Source of the DNA: CAVVZJ01 sp963752755
GTDB taxonomy: Bacteria > Planctomycetota > Planctomycetia > Isosphaerales > Isosphaeraceae
NCBI GenBank assembly: GCA_963752755.1
Contig: CAVVZJ010000017.1
Span: forward strand, 310,001 to 374,000
Direction of reading: 5' to 3'
DNA length: 64,000 nt
Shown here: positions 40,919 through 49,251 of the stretch, one piece after another
Layout: each line of letters opens with the position of its first letter
Numbering within the stretch: position 1 is the first letter of the stretch
Translations under genes and position numbers: made by a program
Notes under the pieces: model-generated
The model's input: only the letters and a program-made list of their open reading frames with translations
Database searches by the model: none
What the model was told of the DNA's origin: nothing

Positions 40919-41451
40919 TCACGGCGTCGTTTCTCGGTCCGTCGGCAAAAGGATGACCGGCTCGTCCGGCCAGCCGTTCCGGGCGATCGCGTCGGCCAGA
41001 AGGAACAGGTCATGCCTCCGGAACCCGAGAAACTCCCGATCCTCCCCACAAACCCGCCCCACCGTCGCCAGAGTTCGGCGGCCCGACTTGCGTGGGTCCG
41101 GACTCCAGCGGGAACGCCTTCCCGTTGCTTCACCCCCGCGGCGGCCAGCTTGATGAGCCCCTTCAGGAAATCGGCCACTTCGCCCCGTCGCCCGTGGACA
41201 TGCCAGAGGGACTCCCAGCTTTCGTGGGCTTCCCAGAAGAAGAGGTGATTGAAGAGATCGAAGCCCCGGAGGTACGTCTGGTGGCCTCGCCAGCCTTCCG
41301 GCTCGATCGCGGGTGGCGTTGACGGCTCGCGACCGAAGCTGTGCCCCCCCGGGTCCGTCGTCGGGTGAGGAAAACCACTCCGCGGGACGTAACTGTACGT
41401 CGGAAAAGGTACTTGTGGAACGAGACGAGGAATGGGACGTCGCAGGGACAA
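40919..41451 (-). CDS. DUF309 family protein (frame interrupted)
   Basis: About 177 aa, cytoplasmic, function unknown. Core WEAHESWESLWHVHGRRG and DFLKGLIKLAAAGVKQREG with THASRAAELWRR match the DUF309 helical fold. The N-terminal YSYVPRSGFPHPTTDPGGHS looks like the extension I expect of planctomycete members. Start TTG at 41451 chosen because GGAGG lies 5 nt before it. Near 41060 one indel joins the C-terminus REFLGFRRHDLFLLADAIAR to the stop at 40919. Follows gltA in the same direction. Confidence 0.68.
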
Positions 41452-41566
41452 GGTGGCCTCCTCGCTCGCGGTCCGCCGCAGCCAGCGACCGTCCGCGCAG
41501 GCCGACGCCCCGACGCGAGGGGTCCGCATCGGGGCGTCGCGGAGAAGTCGGAGGCGAAACGATGCC

Positions 41567-42718
41567 TCAGCCTCGGCCGTCGATCGGCTTGACCTCGCGG
41601 CTCGGTGGGCCGACGTAGCGGGCGCGGGGACGCATCAGGCGGTTGTGGTCAAGCTGTTCAATGATGTGGGCCGACCAGCCGGCCACGCGAGCCAGGGCGA
41701 AGATCGGCGTGTAGAGCGTGATGTCGAGGCCCATGTAGTGATAGAGCCGGGCGCTCGGCCAGTCGACGTTCGGCGGCAGGCCCTTCTGCTCGGTCACGGC
41801 CTTCTCGATCGGCTCGGCGATCCGCTCCCACTTGTCGTTGCCGATCTCCTCGGCGAGGGCCTGGCAGTGCCGCTTGAGGATGCGGGCTCGGGGGTCGCCG
41901 GTCTTGTAGACGCGGTGGCCGAAGCCCATGACCCGCTCCTTGCGGGCCAGCGCGTCGCGTATCCAGTCGGCGGCCTTCTCGGGCGAGCCGACCTGTTCGA
42001 GTACCTTCCACGCCTCCTCATTCGCCCCTCCGTGCAAGGGGCCCTTCAGCGTGCCGATCGCCGAGACGATCCCGGAGTGGAGGTCCGAGAGCGTGGAGAC
42101 CGTGACGCGTGCGGCGAAGGTCGAGGCGTTCAGCTCATGCTCGGTGTAAAGGACCAGCGAGAGGTCGAAGGCTTCCCGCATGACGTTCGACGGGATCTTG
42201 CCGGTCGTCATGTGGAGGAAATTGGCGGCGTGGTCGAGATCGTCGCGCGGCGCGACGAGATCCTGCCCGCGCACGATCCGCTCCCGGTAGGCCACGGCCG
42301 TGGCCATCTGCGCAATCAGGCGTTCGGCCTTGCGGACGTTGGCCGCGTGATCGGTCGGTTCGGCCGCCACGTCGGGATCGAAATGGGAGAGGACGCTGAC
42401 GGAGGTCCGCAGCACATCCATCGGATGCACGCTCGCCGGGATCTGCCGGAACAGGGCCACCAGCGGCTCGGGCACATTCCTCGCCGCGCGGAGCCTGTCC
42501 CGGAAGTCGCGGAGTTGCGAGGCGGTGGGGAGATCGCCGTGGAGCAAGAGGAACGCGGTTTCCTCGTACGAGACCTTTTCGGCCAGGTCCTCAATGTTGT
42601 AGCCGCGGTATTCCAGCCCGCCGGCCCCCTCACGGCCCTCGACACTGCTGATGGATGTCTCGCTGGCGATCACACCCTCGAGGCCGGGATAATACTGGTC
42701 CACCGGCGCGGTGCTCAT
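41567..42718 (-). CDS. gltA: Citrate synthase
   Basis: 383 aa, TCA cycle entry: oxaloacetate plus acetyl-CoA to citrate. Active-site His in KGPLHGGANEEAW and VMGFGHRVYKTGDPRA, catalytic Asp in PNVDWPSARLYHYMG, CoA/C-terminal block FALARVAGWSAHIIEQ. The length fits the short Gram-positive/archaeal-type enzyme (about 370-380 aa), not the 430-aa NADH-regulated type; 2-methylcitrate synthase activity cannot be excluded. No frameshift. Confidence 0.92.
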   Translation of the reverse strand: MSTAPVDQYYPGLEGVIASETSISSVEGREGAGGLEYRGYNIEDLAEKVSYEETAFLLLHGDLPTASQLRDFRDRLRAARNVPEPLVALFRQIPASVHPMDVLRTSVSVLSHFDPDVAAEPTDHAANVRKAERLIAQMATAVAYRERIVRGQDLVAPRDDLDHAANFLHMTTGKIPSNVMREAFDLSLVLYTEHELNASTFAARVTVSTLSDLHSGIVSAIGTLKGPLHGGANEEAWKVLEQVGSPEKAADWIRDALARKERVMGFGHRVYKTGDPRARILKRHCQALAEEIGNDKWERIAEPIEKAVTEQKGLPPNVDWPSARLYHYMGLDITLYTPIFALARVAGWSAHIIEQLDHNRLMRPRARYVGPPSREVKPIDGRG

Positions 42719-43229
42719 GGAATGCTACGCTCCAGGTCGTTGGGTATCGGAATGGACGCCGTCGGGGGGAATGCGGACCCGGGCCATCGATCGGCGGGGT
42801 GGCGAGCGGCTTTCCCCGCAAACCTATCGGATGATCCCCCCGCCGTCAAAGGTCCACGGCCTCGGCCGGTCGAGCCGACGAGGCCGTTCTTCGCCTTAAA
42901 CCCAGTTCAGTCTAGACGAATCGCAGTCCGGCATCCAGACTCTCGCGGCGTCTCATCCCCAGAAAACGAATCGGGGACCTCGATCCGTCCCTTGGCGGGA
43001 CGGACCGGGCCCCCAGACCCGTTACGCCTCCATCCGACTCCCACCCCCAAGGTGAGTTGCCCACGCCTTCCGCCCAGATTGCGCAGGCGGTCGTCTGGAG
43101 TCGTCTGCTCACTGGCTTGGTGGCCTTCGCTGGCCCACATCGGGGTTTTAGTCGTTCCCGACCCCACTGAAAAGGGTCGAGGTGAAATTTTTTCCGCGTC
43201 AACTTCGACGGCCGGCGGCACGGGTCCGC
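42719..43229. other. 511-bp spacer upstream of gltA, no gene assigned
   Basis: Open frames exist on the minus strand (for example 42907-43221) but have no ribosome site or recognisable domain. No strong hairpin was found. It should hold the gltA promoter. Confidence 0.4.
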
Positions 43230-43802
43230 TCAGGCCGGATCTTGATCCTGGTTCCGACCGTCGTGTGGCTCGAAGAGCTCCAGCAACTCTTCCAGATCGG
43301 TGGCCTGCAGGGCCACAGCCCGACCGGCCAGAGCGTGCACCAGGCCAAAAAACCGCTGCAACGCGACCACGCGATCCCTCACGGGCCGGAGTTCGGGGTT
43401 GGTCTCGATCCGGTGGGCCGTCTGGTCAAGCACGGCCAGCGTCGGGTCCAGTTCGCGCCGCTTGCGCTCCATCAAGATGCGGCGGAAGAGCATCCAGACA
43501 TCCGATTCTGCCCGATAGAACTCCCGCCGTTCGCCCCTGCGATGGACCTTGTGAACAACCCCCCAGGTGATCAGCTCACGAAGGTTCATGCTCACGTTGC
43601 CCCGGGAGACCTTCAGATGCGCCCGCAGTTCGTCGGCCGACCAGTCTCGGCCCGTGATATAGAGCAGGGCAAAGAGCTCGCCCATCGTCGCATTGATGCC
43701 CCAGGAGCGTGCCATCACGCCCCAGTGCTCGACGAACTGCCGTACCACATCCTCGGCGATGTCCGGTCGGTCGTCTGGTTGGGGACGTTCAGCTTCGGTC
43801 AT
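43230..43802 (-). CDS. GbsR/MarR-type transcriptional regulator
   Basis: 190 aa winged-helix protein. Residues about 35-95 (TMGELFALLYITGRDWSADE, LRAHLKVSRGNVSMNLREL, WGVVHKVHRRGERREFYRAE) form the MarR-like helix-turn-helix and wing of the GbsR family. A helical dimerisation tail of about 90 residues follows. GbsR regulators control osmoprotectant or transport genes; no such gene is adjacent. Transcribed in the same direction as gltA but 511 bp away. The inducer is unknown. Confidence 0.78.
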   Translation of the reverse strand: MTEAERPQPDDRPDIAEDVVRQFVEHWGVMARSWGINATMGELFALLYITGRDWSADELRAHLKVSRGNVSMNLRELITWGVVHKVHRRGERREFYRAESDVWMLFRRILMERKRRELDPTLAVLDQTAHRIETNPELRPVRDRVVALQRFFGLVHALAGRAVALQATDLEELLELFEPHDGRNQDQDPA

Positions 43803-44150
43803 GGGTTGGCTCGGCCCCGCTCCGCCTAGGTGCTAGAATGAAGATGCCGGGAAACGGCCACCGGGCCTTGAGTCGGTCAAACTTCGTCTCGTCCCCGCAA
43901 TTCTGGGACAAGGCGGACCTCTGGCAAACCCAACCCTTTTATGCCGTTTCGTTCGGCCCGACAAGCTGGATTGACCAGCAATCCGGTGCTTCGGGAAATT
44001 CTTGGAGCGTTCCACCCAGATTCGGGATACAATGGCAGTGCATGCCCACACACGCCGCGTCGCGGGTGGTCGCCTCATCGCCATCCCGACGCCTCTCTAG
44101 ACCGGCTCTTTCGATCGTTTCCGATCGCTGTGAAAAGTTGAGGTGTTCCC
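43803..44150. other. 348-bp spacer before the RHH gene
   Basis: Divergent 5' regions of the GbsR-like and RHH genes. Possible -10 hexamers are TAGAAT (about 43832) and TACAAT (about 44026), without well-spaced -35 boxes. Confidence 0.35.
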
Positions 44151-44330
44151 ATGCCAGAAACCGTTGTGCATTTCCAGATTCGGATGCCGCCGGCCCTCCA
44201 CGAGCAGTTGGCCAGCTGGGCCAAGGAGGACAAGGCTTCCCTCAACGCCTTGATCGTCGGCCTCCTCGAAAAGGCCGTTGAGCAGCATGAGTCCAAGGCC
44301 TCTCCGAAGGAGCGGACCCTCTCCAGTTGA
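44151..44330 (+). CDS. Small ribbon-helix-helix (Arc/HicB-type) protein
   Basis: 59 aa: beta strand VVHFQIRMPP, then helices LHEQLASWAKEDKASLNALI and VGLLEKAVEQHES. The pattern R-[LM]-P-P-x-L-H-x-x-L...S-L-N-x-L-I is typical of the Arc-like RHH fold used by antitoxins. GAGGTG stands 5 nt before the ATG. No toxin gene follows (tRNA-Asn is next), so it may be a solitary repressor. Too short to appear in ordinary gene calls with a 60-codon cut-off. Confidence 0.75.
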   Translation: MPETVVHFQIRMPPALHEQLASWAKEDKASLNALIVGLLEKAVEQHESKASPKERTLSS

Positions 44331-44493
44331 CCCTGCACCGCTCCCTCGCTCGCCATCCTCCCTGGTTTCTCTCTCCACCGGCAACGAGGTGCCCATGTCC
44401 TCTTGCTCGCGCGACTCAGGTCAATCGAGCGACAACCCTCTCCGAATTGCCCTTGAGTCCGATCCCGTCGCCGGTTAACCTTGAGAAACCAAT

Positions 44494-44566
44494 TCCCCGA
44501 TAGCTCAATTGGTAGAGCGAGCGGCTGTTAACCGCTAGGTTCTAGGTTCGAGCCCTAGTCGGGGAG
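44494..44566 (+). tRNA. trnN: tRNA-Asn(GUU)
   Basis: 73-nt cloverleaf: acceptor TCCCCGA/TCGGGGA, D arm GCTC...GAGC, anticodon loop CTGTTAA (GUU), T arm CTAGG TTCGAGC CCTAG, discriminator G. No intron, and CCA is not encoded. It marks the left edge of the IS-rich segment. Confidence 0.97.
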
Positions 44567-44762
44567 TTTCCTTAACCTTAGCCGAAGGCTCGATTTCGTC
44601 TTACCCACCTTGCTTTCACGGTGCGGCCCGATGCCCCGGACGATCCGGTACCGACTGGATCGGATGGCCGCACCCGTGGCGAACCATCGAATCTTGTCCT
44701 CTCGTCTCCATCGCCCGTCCGGGCAAGTCCTTGTGATACCCAACGGCCGCGTCGTTTCTACT

Positions 44763-45513
44763 TCACCCGGCCAGGAGCTGCGGTTTCTCAAAGGTCTGGA
44801 ACCTGAGCGCCAACAGCGATGGGATCACCGGCTTATGCTTGCCTTCAACTCCCTCCAGGCACTCCGTGATCGCCGCCTTGAACCGGCTGAAGTCTTCGTG
44901 ATAGCGGCAGGACAGGCACTCCTTCTTGACAAACTTCCACAACCGCTCGATCAGGTTCAGGTTCGGCGAATAGGCGGGCAGGAACAGCAACTCGATCCGT
45001 AGCTCCTTGGCAAGCTACTGCACTCCGGCGCACCGCTGATGGCGGGCGTTGTCCAGCACCAGCGTCAACGGCAGGCCTACATTCCGCCCCGCCAGCGCGC
45101 GGACCGCCTCGGCGTTGATCACCGTGTCGTTGCAGACGGTCGTCAGCTCGTGGGTGACCGCGTCGACTGCCCCGAGGACGTTGAACCGCGTCGGCGGCGG
45201 CCTGGGCAGTGGACCGGGGCGGGTTCTTGCGGAAGTAGTCCTCCACCGCCTCACGGTGGTCGGCCAACGCGCGGACCGGCTTGGCGAAGTTGAGTCGCTT
45301 GAGCCGCTCGAGGCCGCCCTCCTGGAACGGACGGAGGTAGCTGCGCAGGGTGTTCTCGGAGATCTGCGAGAGCCGGCAGATCTCCTTGGGGAGCAGTCCC
45401 TGGCTCTTGAGGGAGACCGCCTCCATCTTCTCTTGCAGCCGGGGGAGGGGGTGGTGGAACCGCTCGTGGTGGAGGGCGTCGATGTCCTCGGGTGTGAAGT
45501 CGATGGCGATCAT
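44763..45513 (-). pseudogene. IS630-family transposase remnant
   Basis: N-terminal helix-turn-helix part (DFTPEDIDALHHERFHHP, LPKEICRLSQISENTLRSYL) runs to FRKNPPRSTAQAAA. It then jumps straight to RFNVLGAVDAVTHELTTV, LVLDNARHQRCAGVQ and LLFLPAYSPNLNLIERLWKF. About 100 residues including the first catalytic Asp block are missing, the frame changes at the junction, and an in-frame TAG (45015-45017) precedes LAKELRIELLFLP. The copy cannot encode an active enzyme. I could not fix its terminal repeats. Confidence 0.85.
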
Positions 45514-45752
45514 CGTTGTGACCGGGTCAAGTCGGGGTCGCCGTGCTCCGTGGGTACGAGACCCGGTCAGATTACGCGGCCCCCTCGGTCTGAACAACCC
45601 TCAACCTTGGGCCGTGAGGAATATAACCCGACCCTTGACTTGACCATTGCTCCACGCCAGCGACAACGCGGCTTTCACCGCCGCCTCGTCCTGCTTCGGG
45701 CCCGCCGCGACTCCACACAGCTCCCGAGCGACGCCCGGCTCCTGGCCCCACG

Positions 45753-46967
45753 CTCCTCGAGCCCGAACCATTACGCCAATTCTGCCGTGACTGCGGCCAC
45801 CGCTGGCGAGACCGGGTTCTCGGGCCGGTGACGACGATCCACCTGTTCGTTCTCCAGGTCCTGCACGGCAACACCTCCTGCGCTCATCTGCCTCATTTCT
45901 TGGGGATCGCGTTCACCGACTCGGCCTACTGCGACGCCCGAGCCCGGCTACCCTGGCCGTCCTCCAAGCCCTGCTGCGGCGCCCGGGTCCAGACGTGCCG
46001 ACCGTTGACCGACTCGACCGGGCTGTGGCGCGGCCACCGCACCTGGCTGGTCGACGGCACCGGAGTTAGTATGCAGGACACTCCCGAGTTGCAGCGAGCC
46101 TTCGGGCAGCCGACCAACCGGGCCCCCGGCTGCGACTTCCCGGTTGCCCAGGTGCGGGCCCGGTTTCACGCCGGCACCGGCCTACTCCAGAACCTCATCA
46201 CCGCGCCGCTACTCTTGCACGAGATGTTGCGCGTCGCGCTGTTACACCCGGAACTCCACGCTGGTGACGTCCTTGTGGGGGACCGGGCCTTCGGCACATT
46301 CTCCCACCTGGCGTTGCTCGCCGGGCGGGGCATCCACGGCGTCTTCCGCATGAGCCAGCGGCGGGTCGTGGACTTCGCGCCGGATCGCCCCCAGCCGCCG
46401 CGGTAGAACACACCGCGGCTGAGTGTCCGAGCGCGGTCGCGATGGATGCGGTCGCTGGCCCTGACCGACCAGGTCGTGGAGGGGTACAGGCCGTACGTGA
46501 GGCCGGTGTGGATGACGGCCAAGGCGTTCGCCGCGCGGCCGCTGACTTTGACCGTGCGGGAGTGTCGCTACGAGGTCACTCGCTCGGGCTTCCGGGTGCG
46601 GACGGTCACCCTCGTGACGACCCTGCTGGACCCGGTCGACTATCCGTCAGAAGCTCTCGCCACTCTGTACTTCCAAAGGTGGAGAGTGGAGACCGACCTG
46701 GCGCACCTGAAGCCGACGCTCGGCATGGACGTGCTCCGGTGCGAGACGGAGGCAGGCGTTCTCAAGGAGATCCACGTGTTTGCGATCGTTTACAATCTGG
46801 TCCGGCTTGTGATGTTCGAGGCCAGCCGACGGCAGGGCGTGTCGGTGGAGCGGAGCAGCTTCGATGACGCGCTGCGCTGGTTGTCCTCCCCGCCGGCCAG
46901 CGCGGAATTACCCGAGCCGGTGGTAAACTTGCACCGGCCGGGTCGAGTGGAGCCGCGCTGCAAGTAG
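45753..46967 (+). pseudogene. IS4-family transposase remnant
   Basis: One reading frame from LLEPEPLRQFCRDCGHRWRD to the end: WLVDGTGVSMQDTPEL (first Asp), DVLVGDRAFGTFSHLALL (second Asp) and LYFQRWRVETDLAHLKPTLG, the IS4 Y-(2)R-(3)E-(6)K signature. It is broken by a single in-frame TAG at 46404-46406, after PQPPR. No proper start is visible at the 5' end, where stops occur near 45615 and 45636. Probably dead. Confidence 0.83.
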
Positions 46968-47917
46968 CGGCGGGCAAAGAAGTATCCTTACATGAATCGC
47001 CCAAGGCGCGTCCTTCGGCAACGACTTCTCGGCCAACAACTTCCGGCTTAACCGGATGCCATTCCGGGAGATCCACTTTTGAAGTGCCACTTCGGAGGGC
47101 CGCTGGCCCACCTGGCGACCGCTCGGCGGTCCCGCACGGCGAAGCGTACCGGCATCCTCCCAAGCCTGCGCCACCAGTCCGCCAGTACGGCCTCGACCGT
47201 CTCGGGTTCCATCCCCGGCCGTGCCCTGTGGAAGGCGGTGTTGAATTCGCCGTCCCGGTTGAACCAGGGGTGCCGAAAGGTGCCGAGCAGATTCGAGATC
47301 CATCGCTCTCGGGTGACCAGCTCGGTTCGCCGGGATTGTTGTATCCCGGGGATGCGTTGCGACGAACCCCACCGCTGGCGATGACGCGGCGTTCGACATC
47401 GCCGTCCAGCTGGACGGCAAGATCGACGTGGGAGGGCCCTGGGTCGTCTACATACGCGTTCACAGACCGAGGGTGACAGTCGTTCAGCAACATTCGATGG
47501 TGCCGCAAGGTGAGAGCCGATTCAGCCGACATGAGGCCAAAGGTGTCCCCGGAGACGCCGATGTTTCGGACCGAAGCGCACAATGACGCTGGCATCGGCC
47601 CGGATGATTGCGGCATCCGCCCATCGTACCTCCATCGAGTTGCGGGATCGGAGCACCCATGCCGCGGCATCCCCGCGGGGCGCCGAATTGTTTGGGCACG
47701 CGATGGTCGACACGTCGCCGAAGGACAAGTAATCTGAAAGCTCCAGTCGCCGCGTTTCGCGAGTCCTCCCGCATACTCGCTGAAGCCAGGCCACTGTCCT
47801 TTGCCCCGCCGATTCCCGGGAAATCGGGGATCTCCGCTTCCGCAGATGGCCTCGATCTGTCGAGAGCCCGAGAGGACCGTCTCTCGCACGCCGTTCCCAC
47901 CCCCGAGGATCTCCATC
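46968..47917. other. 950-bp spacer with a decayed gene fragment
   Basis: Between the IS4 remnant and the RND adaptor gene. Apart from the minus-strand fragment listed at 47010-47600, I see no gene. Confidence 0.45.
47010..47600 (-). pseudogene. Decayed gene fragment of unknown family
   Basis: Minus-strand translations in two frames look protein-like: SVNAYVDDPGPSHVDLAVQL, then LLGTFRHPWFNRDGEFNTAF and VEAVLADWWRRLGRMPVRFA. They are separated by frame changes and lack a plausible start and end. I do not recognise the family. It may be a gene broken by the neighbouring insertions. Confidence 0.35.
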
Positions 47918-49195
47918 ATGCCTGGCCACGCGACGACGGAATCTCCATGCGGACTTGCTTCGTTGTTGTTGATCGGCCTGTTACTCGGGAGTACGGCCGG
48001 CTGCTCGGAGACTGAGGGGATCGCGGCGCCGCCCAGGTCGACCGCCGAGACCTTTCGGGCTCGGGTGATCGAGGTCGCGGAGCGGGAATGGCCTCGGGAG
48101 GTGGCCACGCAAGGCAATCTTGTGGCGGACGAGACGGCCGTTGTCGGCGCGAAGGTGGCCGGACGCATCGAAGAGGTGGCCGTCGACCTGGGAGATTATG
48201 TGGAGGCAGGCACGGTTCTGGCGTCCCTGGATCGCCGGGAGTTCGAGGAACGGGTGCGGCAGGCCGAGGCGGAGCTCGCCCAGGGCGCGCCAGCCGTCGG
48301 GATCGATCGCTATGAGACCGATATCGAGCTCGATGTCCACGCCTCCCCGATCGTCGTCGAGCAGAAGGCGCTCTGGGATCAGGCGCGGAGCGATCGCGAC
48401 CGCGCCTTCGCCTTGCGCGGCCGGGAGGTGGCGAGTGATGCCGAATACGTGGCGGCCGTCACCGCCGAGCAGGCGGCCAGGGCCCGCCACGCCTCGGCCA
48501 TCAATTCGGTGCACGAAATGATCGCCCTGGCGCGCGTCCGCACCGCGCAACTCGAGCTCGAGAAACGGGAGCTGGAGGACGCGGTGATTCGCGCCCCGTT
48601 CGACGGGCGGATCCAGGATCGGCACGTCTCTCCCGGTACGTACGTTCAGCTCGGGGATCGCGTCGTCACACTCATCCGGGATGATCCGCTGCGATACCGG
48701 GGAACGGTCCCAGAGCCCTACGCGCCGAGCCTCGAACTTGGCCAGCGGGTGCGGCTCCGGGTGGAAACGGGGCCGGAATTGCCGGAGTTGACAATCACGC
48801 GGATCAGCCCCGCGATCGATCCCTTCAGCCGCTCGCTGCTGTTCGAGGCCCTCCTCCCGAACCCGGGCCACGCGATCCAGGCGGGCCAGTTCGCCCAGGG
48901 CGAGGTGGTCCTCGACCAATCTCGGCGGGCGATCGCGGTGCCGAGGTCGGCGATCGTGGAGTTCGCCGGGACGCAGAAGGTCTGGAAGGTGGTCGATGGC
49001 CGAGCCGTCGAGCAGCCGATCGAGATGGGGGTCAAGCGTGGCGACCTCGTCGAGATCGTCCGCGGGCTCGAACCCGGCGACCGGGTCCTGCTCGACGGCT
49101 CGGAAGGCCGATCCGCGAAGGTCGAGATCCAGGAGCTCGTCGCCGCCCTCCCGGCCGTCGCCGGCGGCGTCTCCGCCCCGTTGTCCACGCCCTGA
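47918..49195 (+). CDS. RND efflux periplasmic adaptor (membrane fusion protein)
   Basis: 425 aa. Signal/lipoprotein-like N-terminus LLLIGLLLGSTAGC. Lipoyl/barrel-sandwich half VAGRIEEVAVDLGDYVEAGT, a long helical hairpin (about residues 95-215), the second half VIRAPFDGRIQDRHVSPGTY, then the beta-barrel and membrane-proximal domains. It bridges the RND pump to an outer-membrane channel, which is not encoded here. The start at 47918 has GAGGAT 7 nt before it. The permease gene begins 56 bp downstream. No frameshift. Confidence 0.87.
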   Translation: MPGHATTESPCGLASLLLIGLLLGSTAGCSETEGIAAPPRSTAETFRARVIEVAEREWPREVATQGNLVADETAVVGAKVAGRIEEVAVDLGDYVEAGTVLASLDRREFEERVRQAEAELAQGAPAVGIDRYETDIELDVHASPIVVEQKALWDQARSDRDRAFALRGREVASDAEYVAAVTAEQAARARHASAINSVHEMIALARVRTAQLELEKRELEDAVIRAPFDGRIQDRHVSPGTYVQLGDRVVTLIRDDPLRYRGTVPEPYAPSLELGQRVRLRVETGPELPELTITRISPAIDPFSRSLLFEALLPNPGHAIQAGQFAQGEVVLDQSRRAIAVPRSAIVEFAGTQKVWKVVDGRAVEQPIEMGVKRGDLVEIVRGLEPGDRVLLDGSEGRSAKVEIQELVAALPAVAGGVSAPLSTP

Positions 49196-49251
49196 CCGAT
49201 CAACCCCCCGCGCCTCGGCCCGCGACTCCCACCCCGCCCGGATGAGGTCCC

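Noticed and set aside
42907..43221. 104-codon minus-strand frame upstream of gltA
   Set aside because: No ribosome site or domain, and a similar-length frame overlaps it in another phase.
44494..47000. Integrative element using tRNA-Asn as attachment site
   Set aside because: No integrase gene and no repeat of the tRNA 3' end was found downstream.
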